Assembly (NCBI GenBank): GCA_902475825.1
Contig: CABSBA010000035.1
Span: 1-11,326, forward strand
DNA: 11,326 nucleotides
Direction of reading: 5' to 3'
From: an uncultured Collinsella sp.
GTDB taxonomy: Bacteria > Actinomycetota > Coriobacteriia > Coriobacteriales > Coriobacteriaceae
Translations under genes and position numbers: made by a program
In this document: one piece after another, positions 5,444-11,326 of the stretch
How positions within the stretch are numbered: position 1 is the stretch's first letter
Layout of the letters: each line of letters begins with the position of its first letter
Notes under the pieces: model-generated
What the model was told of the DNA's origin: nothing
Databases searched by the model: none
The model's input: only the letters and a program-made list of their open reading frames with translations

Positions 5444-7992
5444 TCAACATCGCCAGGAAAGCGCCATATCAGCGGCGACGCGCTTGGCAAAACGCTGGGC
5501 AGTTGAACCCGTCGAGCTCACCTTACTGCCGCCGCGGCCCAGACGGACGCGAACGCCACGGCCAAAGCCGGTGGCAGCATGGCGGCGGCGCGGCTTAAGC
5601 GAGTCCATCATCGTGGCGAGCTTAAAGAACACCGTGCAGGTAAAGACGATGATCGCCAGCAAGATAACGGCCTCGCCCGTCGAAAGGTTGGCGATAGACA
5701 GCAGCCCCGGGAATCCGATAACGCCCACAAGGATGCCGACGACGACAAATACAAAGAGCACCACGCGCAAAGGGGTGAGCGGCTGCGAGATGCGCCAGAT
5801 CAGGCTCACGCTCGCCGCGCACGACGTAAGCAGGCACATGGTCGAAAGGGTGAGCTGGTTAAAGCCGAACACGCGCGCCACAAAGATATCGAGCGCCGCA
5901 GCCATTATGACCGCCAGCGACGCCGGCAGCGCACGCTTGAGCACGTTGGTCAAGAATGACCCCTTCACGCGGGCATTATTGGGCTCCAAACCCAGCACAA
6001 AGCCCGGCGCGCCGATGCAGAAGAAGTTGATGAGTGTCATCTGAATCGGCTCGAAGGGATATGGCGGAAACGCGATGCACAGCGCCGCCAAGCCCATCGA
6101 GAACAGCGTCTTGGTCAGAAACAGCGCCGCAGAGCGCTGCAAGTTGTTGATGGAGCGACGGCCCTCAGCCACCACGGCGGGCATCGAGGCAAAATCGTTG
6201 TCGACAAGCACGATCTCGGCCACGTTGCGCGCGGCGTCGGAACCGGCGGCCATGGCTACGGAGCAGTCGGCCTCCTTGAGTGCCAGTACGTCGTTGACGC
6301 CGTCGCCCGTCATGGCAACGGTATGCTCGCGACGCTTGAGCGCCTGCACGAGCTCGCGCTTCTGCTGCGGCGTCACGCGGCCAAAGACGTGGTAGCGATC
6401 CACCGCGGCATCAATCTTGGACGGCGTATCGAGTGTCGTGGCGTCGACGTAGGCATCGGCCCCCGGAACGCCCACCACGCGCGCGATCGACGACACCGTG
6501 CGCGGGTCGTCGCCGCTGATCACGTTGAGGGTCACGCCCTGCTCGTTAAAGTAGCCGATGGTCTCGGCGGCCGAGGAGCGGATCTCGTCGCGAATGGTCA
6601 CAAAGCCCACGGGCTCGGCCTCGCCAACCATATCGCCGTCGGGCGTAAAGCCGTCCACGCGCGCCACCACAAGTACGCGGCAGGTGTCGGCGAGCTCGGC
6701 CACACGGGTCTCGACCTGAGCAAAGGCGCGCTCCGAAAGCACAAATTGCGCTGCGCCCATCACATAGGAGCCCTGCGCAAACGAGGCGCCGCTCCACTTT
6801 TTGGACGACGAGAACGGAATGACCGACAGCGGCTCGGACACCTCTACCGGGCGGTCGGCGTAATAGTTGAGCAGCGCCTGACAGGTCTCGTTGGCGTCTG
6901 CCGAGGTGGCACGCGCCACGTTGGCGAGCGCAAAATCGAGGACTGTGGTCTCGACGGGAACAGCCGCCTCGTCCGAATCCGCGCCAAAACCAACACCCTC
7001 AAAAGGCAGCGGATAGGTGCCCTCAACCTCCATGCGACCCGACGTGATGGTGCCTGTCTTGTCCAAGCACAGCACGTCGACGCGCGCGAGCGTCTCGATG
7101 CAGTAGAGCTGCTGCGCAAGTACCTTGCGGCGCGCCAGGCGCACCGTGGCGATGGCAAGCACCGACGAGGTCAGCAGCACCAGGCCCTGCGGAATCATGC
7201 CCAAAAGAGCGCCCACCGTAGACAGCAGCGCCGACGAAGGCACGCGACCGGCAAGCAGCTCGGAAAAACACCACGAAAGCGCGCTATCGCCCGGCGTACC
7301 GGCGGCATCCCACAGCTCACTCACGCTCGAGGCAAAGAGCGCCAGGCCGAGCGGAATCATAATGAGGCTCGCAAAGCGCACGATGGCGTTGAGCGCATTC
7401 ATGATCTCGGAATTGACCTTTTTGACGTACTTGGCCTCGTTGTTGATCTTGGCCACGTAGTTGTCGGCGCCAACATGGATCACGCGGGCGCGCAGCAGGC
7501 CCGAGTCGATAAAGCTGCCGCTCATGAGCTCGGAGCCGGGCTGCTTTTTGATGAGATCGCTCTCGCCCGTCAGCAGGCTCTCGTTCACGAGTGCCTCACC
7601 CGAAACCACCACGGCGTCGGCCGGAATCTGGTCACCGCGCCCCAAGCGGATGATGTCGTCGAGCACGATCTGGTCCAGATCGAGCTCCACCTCGGCACCG
7701 TCGCGCACCGCGATGGCCTTCTTAGAGGTCAGCAGCGTAAGCTTATCGACCATCCGCTTGGAGCGCATGGACTGAATGACGCCGATGGCGGTATTCAAAA
7801 ACACCACGAACAGGAACGTCAGGTTCTTAAACGAACAGCGTTGATCAAGTTAAACAGCGTGCAGAGGTTCTCGATGATGAGCTCTTTGACCGATTTGGTC
7901 TTAAGCTCCATGTTGCGGTTGATCTTACCGGCGGCGATGCGCTCCTCGACCTCGGCGGTCGAAAGCCCGCGCTCGATATCCGTTACTGCCAT
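5444..7992 (-). pseudogene. CtpE-like P-type cation-transporting ATPase, disrupted by a frameshift with loss of membrane span 1
   Basis: P-type ATPases pump cations across the membrane through a phospho-aspartate. Most of the enzyme is present in one frame from about 7834 to 5444. Numbering from the GTG at 7807: TGES (80-83, actuator domain), GMIPQGL (203-209, span M4), phosphorylation motif DKTGTIT (Asp249), KKWSG (nucleotide site, near 336), GDDP, and GDGVND (501-506), followed by six C-terminal spans. The first 53 residues (from ATG 7992; ATG 8004 is an alternative) lie in another frame, ending LFNLINAV, which then reads to a TGA at 7819. The two frames meet at 7834 with a -1 relation. Relatives have about ten more residues here, completing span M1, so a deletion of roughly 28-37 nt (length 3n+1) fits best. 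Overall similarity is to CtpE-type pumps linked to calcium uptake in mycobacteria; the ion here is not determined. Confidence 0.85.
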
Positions 7993-8020
7993 ACCATGTC
8001 CCATCACGTCGCGTCGGTAT

Positions 8021-8056
8021 AAGAAAACCGCCCGGACCATGCGAGGTTCGGACGGT
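8021..8056 (-). terminator. Intrinsic terminator of tRNA-Arg
   Basis: On the minus strand, 11 nt after the CCA end, there is a 12-bp stem (arms 8045-8056 and 8027-8038, one mismatch and one G-U pair, 6-nt loop) followed by TTTCTT. This is a standard intrinsic terminator for the tRNA. The ATPase start lies only 28 nt beyond the T-run. Confidence 0.82.
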
Positions 8057-8067
8057 CTTACGTTCGA

Positions 8068-8144
8068 TGGTGCCCCATGTTGGATTCGAACCAACGGCCT
8101 TCTGCTCCGGAGGCAGACGCTCTAATCCCCTGAGCTAATAGGGC
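8068..8144 (-). tRNA. tRNA-Arg, anticodon CCG
   Basis: The minus strand folds into a full cloverleaf: acceptor GCCCTAT with ATGGGGC (one G-U), D arm GCTC/GAGC, anticodon arm TCTGC/GCAGA with loop CTCCGGA, five-base variable region, T arm GTTGG/CCAAC with loop TTCGAAT, discriminator A. The anticodon at loop positions 34-36 is CCG, which reads the arginine codon CGG. The CCA end is encoded at 8070-8068. It decodes a codon expected to be used in a GC-rich genome. Confidence 0.96.
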
Positions 8145-8155
8145 GAACGGTTGGC

Positions 8156-8185
8156 ATTATACCCAAGTGCGCAACGGGCTAACAA
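8156..8185 (-). promoter_or_regulatory. Promoter of tRNA-Arg
   Basis: On the minus strand a perfect TATAAT (8156-8161) and a -35 TTGTTA (8180-8185) are separated by 18 bp. The start point would be near 8149, about 5 nt before the mature 5' end of the tRNA. This is the strongest sigma-70-type promoter in the window, as expected for a stable RNA gene. Confidence 0.8.
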
Positions 8186-8188
8186 AAG

Positions 8189-8194
8189 TATAAC
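8189..8194 (+). promoter_or_regulatory. Possible -10 element of the aroF-tyrA-aroB operon
   Basis: TATAAC lies 57 nt upstream of the aroF start, close to the -35 box of the opposite tRNA promoter. No good -35 hexamer is seen 16-18 nt upstream, so the promoter would be weak or activator-dependent. It is the best candidate in the short gap between the two divergent units. Confidence 0.35.
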
Positions 8195-8217
8195 GGCTCG
8201 CGATGCGGGCCGTTTTT
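8193..8217 (+). terminator. Terminator-like hairpin upstream of aroF
   Basis: The arms ACGGCTCGC (8193-8201) and GCGGGCCGT (8205-8213) pair over 9 bp with one G-U, and a run of five T follows (8213-8217). This is the form of an intrinsic terminator on the plus strand. It may stop antisense transcripts that come through the tRNA region, or attenuate a longer aro leader. If transcription starts from the TATAAC box near 8201, only half the stem would be in the RNA. Confidence 0.5.
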
Positions 8218-8250
8218 GCAAGAGCTATCCATCGAGGTGAGAGGCACACC

Positions 8251-9273
8251 ATGATTGCGATTTTAAAGCAGAGCGCCAGCGACGAGGCCGTCGGCCATAT
8301 CGTCAGCTGGATTGAGAAGAAGGGTCTCAAGACCGACGTCTCGCGCGGCGAGAACGAGACCATCATCGGCCTGGTGGGCGATACGACCAAGATCGACCCG
8401 TTCCTGCTCGAGTCCATGGATGTCGTCGAGCGCGTGCAGCGCGTCTCCGAGCCTTTTAAGCGCGCCAACCGCAAGTTCCACCCCGAGGACTCCATCATCG
8501 ACTGCGGGCACGGCGTCAAAATCGGCGGCGACCAGTTCCAGGTCATCGCCGGCCCCTGCTCCGTCGAGGGCGAGAACCTCATCCGCATCGCCCGCCGCGT
8601 AAAGGCCGCCGGCGCCACGATGCTGCGCGGCGGCGCCTACAAGCCCCGCACCTCCCCGTACGCCTACCAGGGCATGGGCCCCGCCGGCCTGGACCTGCTG
8701 TGCGAGGCATCCGCCGAGCTCGACATGCCGATCGTCACCGAGATCATGGACCCGCGCGACGTGCAGGTCTTCTTGGATAAGAAGATCGACGTCATGCAGA
8801 TCGGCGCCCGCAACGCGCAGAACTTCCCCCTGCTCAAGGAGGTCGGCAAGACCAAGACCCCGGTCCTGCTCAAGCGCGGCATGTCCGGCACCGTCGACGA
8901 GCTGCTCATGGCTGCCGAGTACATCATGAGCGAGGGCAACGACAACGTCATCCTGTGCGAGCGCGGCATTCGCACCTTCGAGACCCGCACCCGCAACACC
9001 TTCGACCTCAACGCCGTGCCGGTGCTGCACCACCTGTCGCACCTGCCCGTCGTCGCCGACCCCAGCCACGCCACCGGCTACACCCGCTATGTCGAGCCCA
9101 TGGCGCTCGCTGCGACCGCCTGCGGCGCCAACGGCCTGGAGATCGAGGTCCACGACGACCCGAGCCACGCTTGGTCCGACGGCGCTCAGGCCCTCACGCC
9201 TGACCAGTTCGATGACACCATGCGCCGCATCCGCGCCATCCGCGAGGTCGTCTGCCAAGAGACCATGGTGTAG
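8251..9273 (+). CDS. aroF: 3-deoxy-D-arabino-heptulosonate 7-phosphate (DAHP) synthase, type I-beta
   Basis: This enzyme joins phosphoenolpyruvate and erythrose 4-phosphate, the first step of the shikimate pathway, in the cytoplasm. The protein is 340 aa. Residues 1-70 form the ferredoxin-like N-terminal domain that in the Thermotoga maritima enzyme mediates feedback inhibition by Tyr and Phe. The barrel follows: AGPCSVEG (100-107), LRGGAYKPRTSPY (125-137), QIGARN (183-188), LLKRGMSGT (206-214), ILCERGIRTFE (234-244), DPSHATG (270-276). The metal ligands are visible as Cys103, His273, Glu299 and Asp310, each one residue higher than in the Thermotoga enzyme. ATG 8251 has GAGGTGAGAGG upstream; an in-frame ATG at 8203 sits inside the hairpin and is rejected. 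Codons end almost entirely in C or G, more strictly than in tyrA, suggesting high expression. Confidence 0.97.
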   Translation: MIAILKQSASDEAVGHIVSWIEKKGLKTDVSRGENETIIGLVGDTTKIDPFLLESMDVVERVQRVSEPFKRANRKFHPEDSIIDCGHGVKIGGDQFQVIAGPCSVEGENLIRIARRVKAAGATMLRGGAYKPRTSPYAYQGMGPAGLDLLCEASAELDMPIVTEIMDPRDVQVFLDKKIDVMQIGARNAQNFPLLKEVGKTKTPVLLKRGMSGTVDELLMAAEYIMSEGNDNVILCERGIRTFETRTRNTFDLNAVPVLHHLSHLPVVADPSHATGYTRYVEPMALAATACGANGLEIEVHDDPSHAWSDGAQALTPDQFDDTMRRIRAIREVVCQETMV

Positions 9274-9276
9274 GCC

Positions 9277-10191
9277 ATGGGTACGGTGAGAAACGCACGC
9301 GTCAACCAAGGCGGCCCCAAGTGCGCCGGCATCGTGGGCCTGGGCCTCATCGGCGGCAGCTTTGCCCGCGGCTATGCGCAGGCGGGCGTTCGCGTGCTTG
9401 CCTGGGACCCCGACGATGACGTGATGACGGCCGCCAGCATGGGTACCGTCGCCGGCGAGCTCAACGACGAGACGCTCGGTGAGTGCGACATCATCGTCCT
9501 TGCCTGCTATCCCGAGGCATGCATCGAGTGGCTCGAGGCCCACGCCCAGGCGCTCGCCGACGCTACCGACACCGAAGCCATCATGGGCCCCGTGGTAATC
9601 GACACCGTGGGTGTGAAGGGCATTGTGTGTGAACGGGCCTTTGAGCTCGCACGAGAGCACGGCTTTTACTTTGTGGGCGCACACCCCATGGCGGGCACGC
9701 AGTTCTCGGGCTACGCGCACTCCCGCGCCGACCTGTTCCAGGGCGCACCACTCGTGCTCGTTCCGCCCGCGGTAGACGATGCCCTCAAACTGGAGCTCTT
9801 GGGCCAGGTGCGCGAGATGGTGCGCCCCTTGGGGTTTGGCAAGTTCAGCGTGACCACCGCTGCCGAGCACGACCGCGTGATCGCCTTTACGAGCCAGCTC
9901 GCGCACGTGGTGTCCAACGCCTACGTAAAGAGCCCCACCGCCCAGGTCCACCACGGCTTTTCGGCCGGCAGCTACCGCGACCTCACGCGCGTGGCACACC
10001 TCAACCCGCAGATGTGGTCCGAGCTCATGATTGACGACGCCGACGCTCTTGCCTTCGAGATCGACCATCTGATCGATGCGCTCGGCGCCTACAGCCGTGC
10101 GCTCAAGAACCGCGACCAGCGTTATCTTGAGAATCTCCTTGCCGAGGGCGATCGCATCAAGCGCGCACTCGACGATGAGAGCGCCCACTAG
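9277..10191 (+). CDS. tyrA: Prephenate (or arogenate) dehydrogenase
   Basis: TyrA oxidatively decarboxylates prephenate (or arogenate) towards tyrosine. The 304-aa protein has an N-terminal dinucleotide-binding fold with GLGLIGGS (21-28); an acidic residue after strand 2 (Asp44 in LAWD) favours NAD+ over NADP+, by inference. Then come DTVGVKG (109-115), HPMAGTQFSG (136-145) with the substrate-site His, TSQLAHVVSNAY (205-216), and SYRDLTRVAHLNPQMW (232-247), all family features. It has no chorismate mutase domain and no C-terminal ACT domain, so it is the monofunctional short form. It begins 3 nt after the aroF stop and its own ribosome site is poor, which points to translational coupling with aroF. 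Which of prephenate or arogenate it prefers cannot be read from the sequence. Confidence 0.93.
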   Translation: MGTVRNARVNQGGPKCAGIVGLGLIGGSFARGYAQAGVRVLAWDPDDDVMTAASMGTVAGELNDETLGECDIIVLACYPEACIEWLEAHAQALADATDTEAIMGPVVIDTVGVKGIVCERAFELAREHGFYFVGAHPMAGTQFSGYAHSRADLFQGAPLVLVPPAVDDALKLELLGQVREMVRPLGFGKFSVTTAAEHDRVIAFTSQLAHVVSNAYVKSPTAQVHHGFSAGSYRDLTRVAHLNPQMWSELMIDDADALAFEIDHLIDALGAYSRALKNRDQRYLENLLAEGDRIKRALDDESAH

Positions 10192-10227
10192 ACCACCCAT
10201 CACGCCAGGTCGAAAGGACCATAGCTT

Positions 10228-11326
10228 ATGGCGATTACCATCGATATCGACACCGCACGCCCCTACCAGGTGCACGTGGGCACCTTTTTGCTGGAGCAGA
10301 CAGGGCCGCTCGTTCGCGCCACCGCTGGAGGCACCCGCGCCGTCATCGTGACGGACACCAACGTGGGTCCGCTCTACCAGATGCCCGTCAAGCAGAGCCT
10401 GGAGGCGTCAGGCTATGAGGTAAGCATTTGCACCTTCGAGGCCGGCGAGGCACACAAGCGCGCCGAGACCTACGTTGCCATTCTCGAGTTTGTAGCCGAG
10501 CACGAGCTTTCGCGTTCCGACGTGATCGTGGCGCTCGGCGGCGGCGTTGTGGGCGACGTGGCCGGCTTTGTGGCCGCCACCTACATGCGCGGCTGCAAGT
10601 TTGTGCAGATTCCCACAAGCCTGCTCGCCATGGTGGACTCGTCGGTGGGCGGCAAGACGGCCATCGACCTGGCAGCCGGCAAGAACCTAGCCGGCGCCTT
10701 TTGGCAGCCGAGCGTGGTCATCGCCGACGTGGGGTGCCTGGCAACCCTCACGCCCGAGCAGTTCGCCGACGGCTGCGGCGAGGTCGTCAAGCACGCCGTA
10801 ATCGCCGACCCCGAGCTCTTCGCCGAGCTGGAGAAGACCCCGCTCACGCTGGAGCTCCTCAACCAGGACGTGGCCCGCGTGGCGCTCATCATCGCCCGCA
10901 ACATCGACATTAAGCGCGCCGTGGTCGTTGCCGACGAGCGCGAGACCAACCAGCGCAAGCTCCTCAACTTTGGACACAGCGCCGGACACGCCGTCGAGGC
11001 CTGCGAGCACTTTGAGCTGGGACACGGCAACTGCGTGTCGATCGGCATGGGCATCATCACGCGCGCCGCGGCCCTGCACGGCATTTGCGACGCCGAGCTG
11101 CCCGACCGCATCGAAGAGCTCTGCGCCCGTCATGGCCTCAAGACCCGCTGCGAGCTTTCGGCCGACGCCGTCTTTGCCGAGGCGCTGCACGACAAAAAAC
11201 GCGCCGGTGACACTATCGACCTGGTGATTCCGCACGGCATTGGCCGCTGCAGCATCGAGCGCACGCCGCTTTCCACCTTCCATGATTTAATTGCCGAGGG
11301 CCTCGGCCAGAAGGGAGACGCATCCG
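10228..11326 (+). CDS. aroB: 3-dehydroquinate synthase (3' end beyond the window)
   Basis: AroB converts DAHP to 3-dehydroquinate, the second shikimate step, using NAD+ and a divalent metal. Family motifs are all present: LGGGVVGDVAGF (103-114, NAD site), IPTSLLAMVDSSVGGKTAID (128-147), GKNLAGAFWQP (151-161), GCGEVVKH (182-189), NFGHSAGH (247-254), GHGNCVSIGM (265-274) and DKKR (322-325). The expected zinc ligands are Glu185, His250 and His266. Two residues after the last His many relatives have Glu where this one has Asn268. ATG 10228 has AAAGGA 9 nt upstream and lies 36 nt after tyrA. The frame is still open after 366 codons, slightly beyond the usual 350-360 aa; the stop is probably very near. 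AAGGGAG close to the edge could be the ribosome site of an overlapping next gene. Confidence 0.95.
   Translation, partial: MAITIDIDTARPYQVHVGTFLLEQTGPLVRATAGGTRAVIVTDTNVGPLYQMPVKQSLEASGYEVSICTFEAGEAHKRAETYVAILEFVAEHELSRSDVIVALGGGVVGDVAGFVAATYMRGCKFVQIPTSLLAMVDSSVGGKTAIDLAAGKNLAGAFWQPSVVIADVGCLATLTPEQFADGCGEVVKHAVIADPELFAELEKTPLTLELLNQDVARVALIIARNIDIKRAVVVADERETNQRKLLNFGHSAGHAVEACEHFELGHGNCVSIGMGIITRAAALHGICDAELPDRIEELCARHGLKTRCELSADAVFAEALHDKKRAGDTIDLVIPHGIGRCSIERTPLSTFHDLIAEGLGQKGDAS

Noticed and set aside
7819..7836. Programmed -1 frameshift or stop-codon readthrough joining the two ATPase frames
   Set aside because: There is no slippery heptamer at the junction, and a -1 shift would still leave out about ten residues of span M1. 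Readthrough of the TGA stays in the wrong frame.
6323..8125. 600-codon open frame on the plus strand opposite the ATPase and tRNA
   Set aside because: It is antisense to the ATPase and even runs through the tRNA; His- and Arg-rich with no known motif.
8068..8144. tRNA-Arg as an attachment site for an integrated element
   Set aside because: No integrase gene, no repeated tRNA 3' end and no foreign-looking genes on either side within the window.
8203..8250. AroF start at ATG 8203
   Set aside because: That ATG lies inside the hairpin and lacks a ribosome site; ATG 8251 has a strong one and matches the family N-terminus and length.
8263..10275. 670-codon open frame on the minus strand opposite aroF and tyrA
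   Set aside because: It is antisense to two clear enzymes with full family motifs. Its composition (rich in Gly, Val, His, Asp, Ala) is what GC-rich codons give in the opposite frame, and no domain is recognisable.

Overview
The window looks like ordinary chromosome from a GC-rich member of the Coriobacteriia (Actinomycetota), most like Collinsella. That assignment is inference from the G/C-ending codons, the gene order and the style of the proteins; no database search was possible. Coding density is high. There is no phage, insertion sequence, CRISPR array or other mobile element, and no stretch over 300 bases lacks a gene or RNA.

Left part (1-5362, all minus strand). Reading in the direction of transcription there is a membrane-anchored zinc-ribbon protein (5362-4190), a cyclophilin-type peptidyl-prolyl isomerase (4084-3641), a TPR protein with one membrane span (3629-2334), then the rod-shape genes mreB (2218-1175), mreC (1153-155) and the first 47 codons of mreD (142-1). 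The isomerase has its own extended -10 promoter. A strong hairpin separates the TPR gene from mreB, and a terminator-like hairpin lies inside the start of mreC. mreB, mreC and the TPR gene all appear to start with TTG.

Middle (5444-8217). A P-type cation ATPase of the CtpE-like kind is broken near its N-terminus: the reading frame shifts and the first membrane span is missing. Upstream of it on the same strand is tRNA-Arg(CCG) with an encoded CCA end, a good promoter and an intrinsic terminator. Between the tRNA and the divergent aro operon is a compact regulatory region with a second terminator-like hairpin.

Right part (8251-end, plus strand). This is an aromatic amino acid operon: aroF (type I-beta DAHP synthase with N-terminal regulatory domain), tyrA (prephenate/arogenate dehydrogenase) and aroB (3-dehydroquinate synthase, stop codon beyond the window). 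AroF and AroB catalyse the first two shikimate steps; TyrA acts in the tyrosine branch.

I see no new biological system. The points most worth checking are two apparent N-terminal deletions (in the cyclophilin and in the ATPase), the terminator-like hairpin inside mreC, and the packed control region between tRNA-Arg and aroF.
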